Part shown: positions 1 to 11,460 of the stretch, in pieces | How positions within the stretch are numbered: position 1 is the stretch's first letter | Layout: each line of letters opens with the position of its first letter | Program-made: the position numbers and the translations under genes | Notes under the pieces: generated by a model | The model's database searches: none | Told to the model about the DNA's origin: nothing | Seen by the model: only the letters and a program-made list of their open reading frames with translations | Source of the DNA: Isoetes taiwanensis | Taxonomy: Eukaryota; Streptophyta; Lycopodiopsida; Isoetales; Isoetaceae | Assembly: GCA_021234155.1 (NCBI GenBank) | Contig: JAJEKV010000018.1 | Coordinates: 17,485,614 to 17,549,613 of the forward strand | Direction: 5' to 3' | DNA: 64,000 nt

Positions 1-33
1 AAAAGTTCAAACTAGTTGGAAGTCTTACTCTTC

Positions 34-480
34 TCCAAAGGTCAAAGTCTTCTTTTGGCTCGTCTTACACAATGCCTTGCTTGGTAAATTTGGGATGATC
101 AAAAGGAATTTCCAAGGCATTGACTCCTCTACTTGCTCTTTGTGCCGCCACCATGATGAGACTATCTCTTCCATATCTTCACCCTTTATTCAACAATTTT
201 ATATTTGGTTGTTTGGAATTGATTAAAAAGGGAATATTCTTGATACTGCATCTCTCTCCTCCTTGGCCTAGTTTCTTGGTGATCCCTATCCCACACTTCT
301 CACTAATGTGATTCAAATTGCCCTTTGGACTATCCGAAGCACAGGACAATATGAATCTTGCTGGCAAAAAGTGTGATATTACTTGGATGAAATTAAATTT
401 TCAATTTGAACTTATCAGATGTGCTCTTGCTCACCGTCTTCACTTCAAAGAGGGCTTCACTGGGAAAAATTCAATTCTTC
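34..480 (+). pseudogene. L1-type LINE 3' fragment (zf-RVT domain)
   Basis: The frame from about 34 to 240 reads KVKVFFWLVLHNALLGKFG, then a CSLC pair followed by HHDETIS and FIQQFYIWLF. This matches the zinc-binding C-terminal domain found after the reverse transcriptase of plant L1 LINEs, where the usual pattern is F-W-L, C-x2-C, then E-T-x-x-H-L-F. The second half of the zinc motif is degraded (SSISSPFIQQF) and a stop follows at about 228. The element runs off the left edge, so its start is unknown. This is a decayed LINE end and not a host gene. Confidence 0.6.
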
Positions 481-502
481 TTTCTTTATTTGTAATGATC
501 CT

Positions 503-778
503 CTATTTAACAAAACTTCTTTTTTGGATTGCAGCATTCTTGAACAGTGTTGTACACTTTAGAGGTGTCCCTTTGCCTGATACTAGCCCGGTTGATCGTT
601 CCGGTACCTCCCAGCAAGCAGCCAGAGAGAGGGTTACAATGCCTTCATACTGCACAAGTACATTACTTCCACCAACCGTTATCTCACAGTCCGCCAAGTC
701 AGCTGCCTCAGATCCATGTATTATTTCCATAAGGGTCGGTGTGAAGCCTGTGCTGGAGTAATTCTGGATTTCATACAT
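503..778 (-). other. unidentified open frame, possible exon
   Basis: An open frame of 91 codons begins MYEIQNYSSTGFTPTLMEII and continues through a segment with ADLADCEITVGGSN. Its composition looks like a normal soluble protein and not low-complexity sequence, but I do not recognise a family. It lies just past a LINE fragment on the other strand. It could be an exon of a broken host gene or a chance frame. Confidence 0.2.
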
Positions 779-2756
779 GTGCCATTTGAAGAACTCATGC
801 TTCTAGCTCTATATTGGTTCGACATAAACTGATACAACATGCCTTGTTGTCAAATTTCGAGGGTTAGCTTGGGCAGGCTCACGACCCCTAAATTGGGGCA
901 TGCTTGCTATTGTGTGAGTGTGAAACGTGTTTGCTGCTGTGTGCATGTGAGAGGCAGAGGCAAATACAATTGGAAAATGTGGGCACCTTGCATAGTATTC
1001 ATTTTCATGCATTGTGTATTCCCATACGTATTGATGGCGTATGGGGAGCTTTGTGCTATACATGGGTGTGAGGTGTAAAATCCCTCACCCTTTGTTTGGC
1101 ATATTCTCACCTTTGTTTCGAGATCCAATGGTCCTTAAAAACCCATTAGCACTTGACCCATTAGCACTTTGGGTTTATCATTATAATCTTATACCTATAA
1201 GATTATGTAAATTGATTAAATTATAGTTGCAAGCTCTTGCTTGTTTTGCTCTTGTTGCTAGTTGTTGATAGGTTCGTGTTGGTTCGTATAAGGGGTGCAT
1301 ATATATAGTGGCAAAAGTGTTCTAGACATAGGTATGGTTGCCTTAGAAGGCATTAGTTGCTAGTTTTATCATAGTCTAGATGATGCTCGCATTGTGGTGA
1401 TCTCTTGTTTTATTATAGGTTTTTAGGCATTTTTGTATTGTGCATGGCTTGTACCTTGTTATGCTCTTTTTGTTGGTTGCTTTAGGCAGGCTTATAGGTT
1501 CCCCGCCTAGGTGCTTGACACATCTAGATTGATAATTAGATATTTGCCTTTTGTCTTGGTAGTTAGATAGTTGCCTTTTGCAAGATAATTTTGAAGGCAA
1601 GATACAACCTTGTGCAATTTGTCAAACTTGTCGACCGAACTTTTTATGGTAAGTAGTTATTGTATCTCAAATAATAGTAGAACAAATGGCAACTTCATTA
1701 GCTTATGCCTCTAATTCTTCAACTAGGTTTCCCACCGCTTCTAAACATATCCGCATTCATTTCCAAACAAACAATGATCCTTTTAAGGTGAATATTAAAC
1801 AATGTGATGGATCATTTAAACTGCAAATGCTTGATTAAATTATCATGAAGGTAAGAAATTGGATATTTCTATATGGCAGAGAAATTATAGAGACTTATTG
1901 TAGAGAAATTATAGAGACTTATTTGTACTTAAATGTCCCTTTTTAAGTTCTTGCCAATTCTTGAAGCCTTTTTTGAGGAATAAGACACTAGTTCTAGAGA
2001 AGAATAGGAGAATCACTAGTGGTATAGTTGGGGATGGATTAGCTAGTAGTTGGAGATGGATTAGTCGGGGATGGATTAGTCAGATTAATTTTAAATATGG
2101 GGACGTATTTCCGTGCATGCAAGTGAGATGTCAAGGCCTAGTTTTTAATATTTCCATGCCAAACCTCTATTGTAGCGTAAAACCCGCTAATTTATGATAT
2201 CCTGTGATGGTGGATTGAAGTAAAGGATAGACTTAACAGGGAAAATTAATAGTTGGAAGGCCTATCCCTCTCAAAATGATTGAGATATGACCAAGCCTAA
2301 ATTGTTGCATATTTCTCCACAAGATCCTGTTGAATTTTAGACAAGTCTAGTGTTTTATTTGTCTCTTTAAGGGTTTGCATATTTAAGGCACACACGTTGA
2401 ATTGATATACACTAGTGGTTTCATGCTCCAATGTGCTTATTATTTTTTGACTCTAGTTAATTCCATGATATAAATAAATTGAAAATGAATATGGAAACTT
2501 TGAAGATTGTTATGGGTCACCGAAAGGACTACATGCAACAGGCAACTAGCATGGTTGTGGGATCTAATGCAGCCATACCATAGATCATGTGCCAACAATC
2601 TGATGCTCCATTGTACATAGTATGTGTCCTTCCATACCATTCTTATTTTTTTTACGACATGCATGGTTTGTTTGTATAGTTTTTGCATGGATGAATAACA
2701 TTGTCATGCAACTTACATCTTACCTTGTTTATAAAAAAAAGCTTATTGGTTAATCA
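779..2756. other. no gene recognised
   Basis: Only short frames without recognisable domains occur here. There is a short internal direct repeat at about 1879-1921 (agagaaattatagagactta, twice) and a repeated GGGGATGGATTAG motif near 2030-2080. I see no RNA gene or transposon end that I can support. Confidence 0.5.
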
Positions 2757-4224
2757 TTGCCGGGCAACCCTCTTTTCTGGGCCGCCTATTATTTCACGCA
2801 GAGAGCACCTTCTATCGCAGCCACCCTCGATGCGGATAGGATGGACCCTTATGTCGATCTATATGATGACATACAAAGACCAGCTAGCTTGGGTAGGGTC
2901 GCCCTTCTTGAAGACTTCAATGCACTACAGAGTAGAGCAGCCCATGCGACTTGACCCCCTCGGCGACGAGCAACCCGCAGCCTACGCAGAAGCAACCCGT
3001 CCGCGAGGATCTGGATGACGCCCAGTCACTCGCTTTGGCAAATAGTTGCTCCTGCTATGCGCTATTTTTTGACTTGGTAATTTGCAAATGGCGTGTCACA
3101 AAGGGTCCATTTTTGCAAGTGCACATGCGCATATGACAAGGGTCTAGTGTGGTAGACTATGTGCTTGTAGTTGCGGTATATGCATCTCGTCACCGCTTCC
3201 TGTGGGCACTGCATAGGATGAGGAGGTCGACTCGCATCACCTCCCACTTTATTTGACTTGGTTTGGCAAGCCGCTGTACCCTCACTATGCCACCCCCCGC
3301 CCCGCGCTGAGACTAGATTATGAGCAGCAGAGGATTTACCGAGATGCTCATGGACGCCCCCGGAATTCGCGCACCTCCACACTAGAGCAAAGAGTGCACT
3401 TCCCGACTTCGCTATTACGGGATGCAAATTTGACCGGAAAAGCTTTCGGGCACTTCCCTCCCCGCTGCCGCTTCCAGGGTCAGCAATATTCCCACATAAC
3501 CGGGATGGTTTGATGCGGAGGTAAAGAACGCAAGCGCGCCCGGCCACATTCGATCCGTGTACCCGCTTTGCAGTTACCACACAGCATCACCATCCGGCGA
3601 GACAAAGGCGCCGCATCTTTGCCAAGCATCGTGGGGAGATGTTCTACCTGCCGACACTCATCCTCGAACCTTTGGCACAGAGTGCTTCAAGACCAGCCCA
3701 ACCATGGGGACATCACACCCGTGCAAGGGGAATGTGTGATTTTGCAGCAGCTCTATGACCCGCCAGGACGCCAGACGCCCATACCCCCACCGATGGCCCC
3801 CATTGGTTCTCGTGGGAGGAGGATGTTGAGGAGGGCCCGCAACGGCCGGCCAATGGGAAGGCGTGATGACCTTGATGGTATGCGTGCCGAAGTTACTCAA
3901 ATGGGCAAAGGCAGCGCTTGTCGGGTCCTCACTACCTGCTCAACAGAGCATTGCAGAAGGTCTCCCCGACAATGGACCACAAGTGGTTGTTCCCATTCAT
4001 AAGGCGGGCGACCCACACCGTCCTACCAATTAATGGACGATCATGGTCACTTCGGATTTTGCCAAACTGCTGGCGGCATTCTCGAAAGCGGCTGACCCGA
4101 CCGGGCGGCGAGATGTCGCGAGCCCTCACACAGGCGAGCTTTAGACCCCGCCACTTTCGGCCGATTGACCATATCTTTACATCGGGCACCGATTGAAGAT
4201 AGCCGGAATCATCGGGCAGGACTT

Positions 4225-4790
4225 GTATTGCCGCTGTGGACTTCGCTGGCTTTTGATACTGTTCCCGAAAAAAGCCGTAGGCTAGATCAAGCGTCAACCG
4301 GGCTCCCGCTCCTGTGCGTAATGCCATATCTGAAAGGTTGTATGAGAGTTGTTTTGGCGGTGATGCACCGACGGGCCAAGCATTCACCAGTAGTATCGGG
4401 GTCCGGCAGGGTTGCCCCCTCTCGCCAACACTTTTGGCCTCTACATTGATCGCTTAGAGCCCTGGCTTATCGAGCATGGGGATGGCATATGCTTTTTGCA
4501 CTGTGTCATCCGCCACCATCTCTATGCGACGATGTTGGCCTCGGCTGCCCACACCCCAAAGCCAGCCTATGCGCCTCACCCGATGCCCTAGACACATTTT
4601 GTCGCTACCGACATGCGCTGCGAATCGCCAAGACCGTGGTGGTTCTCATATCCTCTTCACGCCACCCCATGCCTCCTCGCACTCACATATCAGCCACCAG
4701 GGACGCCACGCCCCACCTACAAGTATCTAGGGGGTGGAGTTCCCCTCCTCGCCTGGAGGCGCCTATCCGCTATGCGACAAAGAGGTGAAA
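4225..4790 (+). pseudogene. LINE copy A reverse transcriptase domain
   Basis: Across three frames one can read AAVDFAGF followed by FDTVPEKSR, which is the RT motif with the first catalytic Asp. GVRQGCPLSPTL follows at about 4397-4435. Next comes LYA, then DDVGLG after a frame change at about 4524-4545, which is the catalytic Asp-Asp box. A YKYLG segment occurs at about 4718. The order and spacing are those of LINE RT. At least three frame changes occur within 350 bases, so no functional enzyme is encoded as read. Confidence 0.75.
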
Positions 4791-5789
4791 GCGCTTTTAT
4801 GCCATGTAGAACAACAAAATACCGGCAGAGCTCTATGATTGGAGCCATCAGTCACATCTGTTCGGGCACCGGGTCGAGCCTCGGCCCTTCAGACGGGGTC
4901 GAGGTTTGGGGCCCTGGTCGCTTTGGCAACATGGAATGACTTGGAGCAGGTGCGTAAGGCATTTTGGCACGGGCATTTGGGGTGAAACCTTCGGTTCCCT
5001 ATCAGATTCTGCGCTGAGAAATCGATACTTGCCGCCACGGCAAATGGCAGCGATGATAGACACATCGCCTATTTTGGAAGGTGGTTACTATGGGTGATGC
5101 TCGGCTCCCGTGACCGCTTACAATGTGGACAATGAGTCCAAAATGCTTAGGGCCTATTGGAGGGGTAAGAGAGATCGGGTTCGCCGGATGGAACGTCAGA
5201 GATAGAGCACGAATGCGTCTGCAGGTGACACCTGACGATCGTGACGACTGGGAGGTACCTAGGCAGCTTGTTTCCTTGGCAAGCTCGGGACCCCACTCTA
5301 GAGCAGGCCAAAACGCTCATTACAAGGAGCACATCAACCTCAGAGTTAGCCCCTGGGCCCACCTACTGCCTGCGTTCCCGGGCCCCCTGCCAAGACTCAT
5401 TGCCTCCATTCGCGAGGGGCCCACCATCTTCGCGCCGAGGCGGGCGGGTGGATTGGGGAGCCCGCCAGGGGCAGGCTCTGGCGATCTTTGTCAAACGGGT
5501 GCCATTGAGGATGAGTCTCACACTTTCCGAGTTGCCCGGGGCCGCTCCCGGATCCGGGCCGATATGCCCCTTTAGCGCGGCCGGACTTGCCCTTACATTT
5601 GCTGATGAACACACCGCCAAGATGCGTGCCACAGGGTCCATTCGACCGGAGGTACTGACTGGGCGAGGGTCACCTTTGCCCTCACTGGCTGCTGCTCGCT
5701 GATTAGGCATCATGGGTGAGGTGCATGATTGTACATATTTGGGTGTTTTACGCATTTCGTATGTTAGTTTGTCGTAGGCCGATTCGCGC

Positions 5790-5935
5790 CACGGTTTTTC
5801 CCTCGAAAACCTTCCAGGCGGGGTTTTTAATCGAGGCAAGAATCCGCTTGTCGCTTTTTGTATTGGGTCCCATAGGCCGATTGGTCTCAGAGTGGGACGA
5901 TAAAAGTACCTTCCTTCCTTCCTTCCTTCTATACT
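5790..5935 (+). repeat. conserved LINE 3' tail with (TTCC)n end
   Basis: This segment is nearly the same as 7555-7690 and 9375-9512. The shared blocks are a CGGTTTTTCCCTCGAAAACC stem-like start, a GGGTTTTTAATC block, a GGGTCCCATAGGCCGATTGGTCTC block and the terminal GGACGATAAAA. Here the tail is followed by CCTTCCTTCCTTCC. A conserved tail with a copy-specific short tandem end is what one expects from target-primed reverse transcription of a LINE that does not use a pure poly-A tail. Confidence 0.7.
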
Positions 5936-6627
5936 TTCCTTCTTTGTTTTACTATAAATGCAATATGTAGCATTATAATAGGGTTTTTTTTTTATGTTTT
6001 GTATTTTTTCTCTAAGGTTTTCATATGATTTGGTGGTCGATTCATCCATCGTGTACTAAAGAGTATTTCTAGAGTGCAACCTTTTGTTAGCCGTTGATTT
6101 TAGAAAAGGGGGCAAATCCTGTGGTGGGGGCTTTTTTGTGCTGGTTCTTTTTAGGGTTTAATATCTAGGGCTAGCATGCATGAGCTTATTGTTGCAGGGA
6201 AAGCCTTGTGATTTTCAAAGGAATCCGAAAGGGAACATCAGCTCAGATACGAAGCAGTGCAGGAGCTTATTGTTACGGCCAGTTCTTTGGCAAGCACTTT
6301 GATATCCAGATTGAAAAATTTATTTAGAGAAGCAAGCTATAATGGCGGCGACCATTCTTAGGTCGCGGTGTGTCCTTCCTCCCGCTTTTGTGTTTTAAAC
6401 GCTAGGTTTTAAACGATGGAGCTATTTTTTTTTTTTTCATTTCTATGAACATGTAGAGGCCCTTTAACTTACGGTTTGGAGGCCATTCGGGTTAGGGTTT
6501 CGAGGCCCACGACGCATTGATTGGTTTTATGGTGCTGGGGATGCACCTCTGCATCGGAGTATGGTATGGCACGATCGGATCTAGTAGAGATCCTTAGTTA
6601 TCCATCGCATGCCCATTTTACGTAATG
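5936..6627. other. no gene recognised
   Basis: AT-rich sequence without a supportable frame. It separates LINE copies A and B. Confidence 0.45.
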
Positions 6628-6806
6628 CTCGATATGTTTCAATGGTTCATCAATTTTAAAGACATGAAGATGGTATGCTTTCATAGCCCCGACCGATTCC
6701 AACGGTTCATCGGCTTTTAAAAAGTGAAGATGGTATATTTTCAAGCTCGATCCGGTTTCAACAGTTCATTAGTTTTATAGAAATGAAGATCGATGCTTCC
6801 ACAGCT
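6628..6806. repeat. three degenerate ~60-bp tandem units
   Basis: The units begin at about 6628, 6689 and 6746. Each has the order GCTCGAT or CCGACCGAT, TTCAAxxGTTCAT, TTTTA, then ATGAAGAT and a TTTCA/TTCCA end. No coding frame runs through them. Confidence 0.55.
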
Positions 6807-6939
6807 CTGCCTATTTTTCCACTTGTTAAGTATTACTCTGGGCTAAAGGATACGGCAACATTGACCATTCTTATTGCTTGAACTGCGCTAAATGGGGGCA
6901 TGCATCAAATAGAATTTAACTGATGCAAGCATGCCTGCG

Positions 6940-7690
6940 TGCAAGTTAGTTCTCACCTCTCCGCAAGCAAACGGGATCCATTTATGTACGGGATTGTGGA
7001 GTTCAAAATTCCGGAGCATCATGGCGAGGCATGGCGACAATCCCTACTTGCTTCATCAAGAAGCTTTGGGATGCCGCATGCCCTTGAACAGGTCAAGACA
7101 GCACACTACCGGCGCCACATAAATCCCACATTGGAACGAGGCCCACAATGCTACCTCAAGACCCACTTGCCCATGAAAAGACGGAGACTCATTGCCTCCA
7201 TTCGCGCCCGCGGGGCACATCATCTTCTGGGGGAGAGACAGCGGATGGATTGGTGAGCCACGTCGGGATGTGCCTGTCAATCTTCGCAAATGGGAGTCAT
7301 TGAGGATGAATCTCATACCCTTCAAAGTTGCCCAAAGATATGATCAAATCCGACGCTTATGCCGAAGTTGGTCGCCCCGCCCCTCGCTACATGTGACATT
7401 GAGCACGCATCCATACGGATGCTAGGATCATACCTTCAGGAGGTCATGGACATGCGAGATCAGCTATGTCCTCGGGCACGCACTTGACATGTATATACAC
7501 ATTTATTTCATGATGATGTATACTTGTACAGTTTGACAGCATTCTTATTACTGCCACGGTTTTTCCCTCGAAAACCCTTCGGGCGGGGTTTTTAACCCTG
7601 ACAAGAATAAGTTTGTCAAGGCTCTTCGGGTCCCATAGGCCGATTGGTCTCAGTGGACGATAAAAAAACTATTCTATTCTATTCTATTCT
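6940..7690 (+). mobile_element. LINE copy B, 5'-truncated
   Basis: This is homologous to the last part of copy A. The frame at about 7080-7250 has the same EQVKTAHYRRHIN and RRRLIASIRARG order as EQAKT... and RLIASIREG in copy A. It is followed by a SIEDESHTL-like zinc segment around 7296-7330 and the shared 3' tail. It ends with GGACGATAAAA and then an ATTCT pentamer repeated four times (7665-7690). About 2.5 kb of the element is missing from the 5' side. Frameshifts are present. Confidence 0.7.
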
Positions 7691-8802
7691 GTCTAGGGAT
7701 ATTTGGTAAGCTTTGTTATCCCGATAAATTTAGCTCCAAGAGTACATATTTGCACTTGCAAAAACACAATAGGCAGGGACATGCTCAAAATAGAGCTAAG
7801 TACAAGGAACTGAACCGATATTGATGGCAATACAGGGCATGCAGAAATATACTATTTCTCAATTCTCATTTGTATTGTGTTCTATTATCTTTCTATCCTT
7901 ATCTCATGAGATGAGCATGAAGATTCCGAGATGCTAAGTTGGTATCTTTTATTTGTCTCTAATTGTGTAGATCTTTTGGCATTTCTGAGATGCTAATATG
8001 TTTGTTTCCTTGTTGGTATATTTTCTTTGTCTCCGATTGTAGTAGATCTTTTGGCATTTTTGTATGCGGGCATTGCCTACAAATATTAATATCTAGCATG
8101 ACATATTAGCTTCTATGGATTTTGTCGTCCTCGTTAATGCGTGGGACCTATCAAGTAGAGATTGGAAATAATCAAAGATGAATTCTATAGCTTGGCTACT
8201 TGACGCACGTAAAAATTGACATCCAAATTGGCGCCCATAACGTTGACAACTATGTTTTAGTTAGAATGGCACGTTGTACCGGAATGGAATAGGTTGCAGT
8301 GTTCATACGATTGGGGATATTTTTGCAATTTGGTTTATGTTGGAAGTTAGAGAAGTGTTAACCAATTCAAATCTTGGACAAGAATACTCCCATGTCTACT
8401 CCTTGTGAGTTCTTGTAAAGTTTTGCTTATTCTGAAGTTGAAGTGCTCAAGTATTTACGCTCATTTCAGAGTTTATGCCCATCCATTTAAGTTGCCTTGC
8501 AATTCTATAACACCCTATGCAAGGCAAATATTGGTTGAGATATGATGATCTCATGTTTACCAAATCTTAACTCGATCCACTTGTGGAGATGTTTGATTAT
8601 TCCCCACAACATATGTATCAAGATGGCATTTTTTAAATATACGACAACATAGGTGCCATGGCAAAGCACATGGTTTAAGTGCTCTTCACGACCATATTGT
8701 TTTAGGCAAGACCTTGAAGGGACCAAAATTTTCTTAATCTAACACAAACCATTACATCCAATGTTTCCAAGTGTGATATGATGAATTTTTTTTGTATTAT
8801 AG
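7691..8802. other. no gene recognised
   Basis: AT-rich sequence with short repeats only, for example two related stretches at about 7930-7990 and 7990-8060 (GAGATGCTAA, then TTTGTCTCxxATTGT and AGATCTTTTGGCATTT). A partial copy of the downstream MITE end (CACAAACCATTACAT) lies at about 8743. Confidence 0.45.
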
Positions 8803-9101
8803 CACAAACCATTACATTACACACCTTAAAATTAAATTCCCCCTTAAACCCCCTTTTGTTTGGGTGCATATTCACACGGGGGGCGACTCCGGGCAACGAG
8901 AGTTGTTGGATGGGCATATTCACCCATTATTCCTTGATCTACACCGTACACAAAATTCCTCGTTTGTGGGGTATGGATGTAAAGAAATTATGATACTGTA
9001 TAATAAGATTTGAAAAATACTATAAGATTTCAGGTAACATACTATATGGTATTGATTTTGTATGGAATTTAATTTTAAGGTGTGTAATGTAATGGTTTGT
9101 G
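8803..9101. mobile_element. MITE with perfect 38-bp terminal inverted repeats
   Basis: Positions 8803-8840 start CACAAACCATTACATTACAC and their exact reverse complement occupies 9064-9101. The 299-bp element has no plausible transposase frame, so it must depend on an autonomous partner. I could not define a clear target duplication from the flanks. The family is uncertain. A solo partial end at 8743 suggests an older related copy next door. Confidence 0.75.
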
Positions 9102-9317
9102 TGAATATGCATATGTTTCAATTCTAGATCAATACATGCAATGGGTACTATTGTGATGTTTGAAATCCAAATGTAGACAATAAACTAAAAATGTAGACAG
9201 AATTGGAGTGGCTGGTAGTTCTTCATTGTTTTTTCATATCGGAAACAATTTCTAATAAGCCTCTATTGGTGGCATTCTAATGTTGACATGTAATGAAAGT
9301 CAAGTCGTGTATATATT

Positions 9318-9512
9318 TGTGTGTGTTTTTGCATTTCGTATATTGGAACAATTTGTCAGCAGGCTGATTGCTACCACGGTTTTTCCCTCGAAAACCCTTC
9401 GGGGCGGGGGTTTTTTAATCCGGGTAGTAATCCGCTTGCTGCGCTTTTGTATTGGGTCCCATAGACCGATTGGTCTCCGTGGACGATAAAAATACCTTCC
9501 TTCCTTCCTTCC
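9318..9512 (+). mobile_element. LINE copy C, extreme 5' truncation
   Basis: The segment starts with GTTTTTGCATTTCGTATATTGG, which matches copy A at about 5748. It then carries the shared tail (TTTTTCCCTCGAAAACCCTTC, CCCATAGACCGATTGGTCTC, GGACGATAAAA) and ends in TTCC repeats at about 9500. Only about 195 bases of the element are present. Confidence 0.7.
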
Positions 9513-9715
9513 TTGGTGGTATTTTAAAGGCTGTGCATATGACTAGTACTAGTTGAATAAGAAAAGTTCAATTTTTTCATTTACGTCTATCAATTTGATA
9601 TATTTATGTAAATTCTAGCATCATCATTCATTGTGAGAATGCAATTGTGAAATGCTAGATTCAATTCAGAGTGCGAGTAAATTCAGACTAATATGCTGCC
9701 AAAAACATTAATATT

Positions 9716-9850
9716 TTGACGATTTTGGTAACGAAAATGATAATCGAAAGTTCTCATGCATTTTTTGACGAAAATTTTGACAATTTTCTTGACGAAAATT
9801 CTGACGAATTTCCTGACGATTTTTGTGACATTTTTTGTGACAAAAATGCC
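9716..9850. repeat. interspersed TGACGAAAATT motif array
   Basis: TTTTGACGA, TGACGAAAATT and TGACGATTTT variants recur about eight times in 135 bases at irregular spacing. The array is A/T-rich with a fixed GACGA core and is not a clean microsatellite. Confidence 0.5.
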
Positions 9851-10969
9851 CACGATAATATTGAGGCTAAATCATAAGAAAAGCTGACGATTAAACTGAT
9901 GATTAACTTGCCATTTATATGTCAGGTAACATTTGTCAGATAATTAGTCAGCCATAAGAGTACAGACAATTATCTTTTTTGTGAATACTATCTGATCATT
10001 TTTCTGACATACTGGTCAAAATTTTAGACACCAATCAAAAATTTTCAATGTCATCTATTAATATCAAATACTTATAGCACCAACTACAATATTATGCAAA
10101 TATTAAAGACATGAACAACCATCAGAAGGAAGCAATACAGTCATAAAATGAATCTACAATTTCTCTAGTGGCACCAACCACTTCATAAATGAAATGTTTA
10201 ACAAATTATCTATTCCGCTAAATTTAGCCACAATTGCTTAGAAGCAAACTCTAATCACCAGCAACTAGAAGCAGGAAGACTCATACAAGATGCAGTTTAC
10301 ATTGTTCAAGCTATGATTTAGTTCAATTAAAGATAGATTCGTCCTTCGTAGATACAGGAAATGATTTAATGGAAATCCATCATAGCAAGGAGATGGATCG
10401 TCAATTCTAGCTAGGTTTGATTTGAAAGAGATTCATTTTGGCAAATGAAATGGATTGATAAGATAGGCTAGGCTCAGTTCGCATACCTTATTTCAAATCA
10501 CTTGCACTTTATAATCTATGTTTCCTGCAACAAACAATTTCTTCTTACATGTATTTAAGGATTACTCTGGAAAACTTCTTTTCTTTGACATGATCAATTG
10601 ATAAGAATAGGTCACGAACATATAGATTCAAATCAAGAAGAGAAATTATTTAGGTTCTCAGGACAAGAATTTCTATTCTAGTTTGCAATATCCAGCACCG
10701 GATGACTTGCAAAATGTCAAGAATAGCCAGGCTCACATATTAATTGTTATAATTCACATCGATGAACCGTTTTATGTAATAAGGATCTTAAGCTTGTTTT
10801 GACGAACTACTGAATCGAAGTTTATTCAATAACTGTGGTTGGACTTGTTTATTATTGTGAAGCTAGTTAATTGTACTTTTGCTGAGAGTAACTAGTGGTT
10901 TATTGCATATTGAGATGGAATATCTAGCAAATCTAGAATGAACACTCTTTGTGAGACTAAGATGGTCAA
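9851..10969. other. no gene recognised
   Basis: AT-rich sequence with no supportable frame or repeat boundary. Confidence 0.45.
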
Positions 10970-11460
10970 GAAGCCTTGAATAAGAATTTCAGGAGGTATG
11001 GTTCATTGGTGTGAACTATAACAATTAGTATCAGAGCCAAGGTTCAATTCCTCGTGGCAACATTAGTGTGTTCCACATGCTTGTGGCCAAGCATCTCGAG
11101 GAAGGAGAGGAATTGATATGATCTGTGTCCCTGGGGGTATGGCATAAAGCCTCGTAGAGGTTGGGGCTCATGAAGGATCCGCCCTTTTGGTGTATTGGTT
11201 ATCACTGGAGGTGCTAGTGCATAACATTTGGCATCAGAGCTTGGCCAATCTGAGTTATTGGTGTAACTCGTAACCTATGTTTATTTGACCCATTATATCA
11301 AATATAGATCTTTTTGTCATTGCTAACAGTTTGATTATGGATTACGTAACAATTCTGGATGGATATAAATTGCGAGACCATGAATCGTCTGAAGAAGTCT
11401 TGAATACGTTTTTGGAGATATAGAAGGTATGGTTCATTGGTGTGATCTATAACAAACAGG
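10945..11460 (+). mobile_element. possible TRIM or LTR-element remnant
   Basis: Two similar segments end at 11026 (GGTATGGTTCATTGGTGTG, then AACTATAACA) and 11451 (the same, then ATCTATAACA). The similarity reaches back roughly 60-80 bases in each, through CTTGAATA. The first is followed at once by TTAGTATCAGAGCCAAGG, which resembles a plant initiator-Met tRNA primer site. A second such site (TTTGGCATCAGAGCTTGG) lies at 11227. Short terminal repeats, a primer site and no coding region fit a TRIM, but neither LTR start is defined. Confidence 0.35.

Larger units (their letters stand above)
2757..5935 (+). mobile_element. LINE copy A, long but heavily frameshifted
   Basis: This is a non-LTR retrotransposon in plus orientation. 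Endonuclease-like sequence (DPYVDLYDD, GRVALLEDFNAL) starts at about 2757. Reverse transcriptase motifs follow at 4240-4560, a thumb/connection region with GVEVWG at about 4895, and a C-terminal motif with AIEDESHTF at 5500-5530. The 3' tail at 5795-5905 is the one shared with two other copies here (TTTTTCCCTCGAAAACC, GGTCCCATAGGCCGATTGGTCTC, GGACGATAAAA) and it ends in (TTCC)n. No single frame stays open across a domain, so the copy is inactive as read. The N-terminal endonuclease half is missing, so it is probably 5'-truncated. The clade is uncertain. Confidence 0.75.

Noticed and set aside
3062-3580. 172-codon minus-strand frame in LINE copy A
   Set aside because: It is antisense to LINE endonuclease-to-RT sequence and has no recognisable domain.
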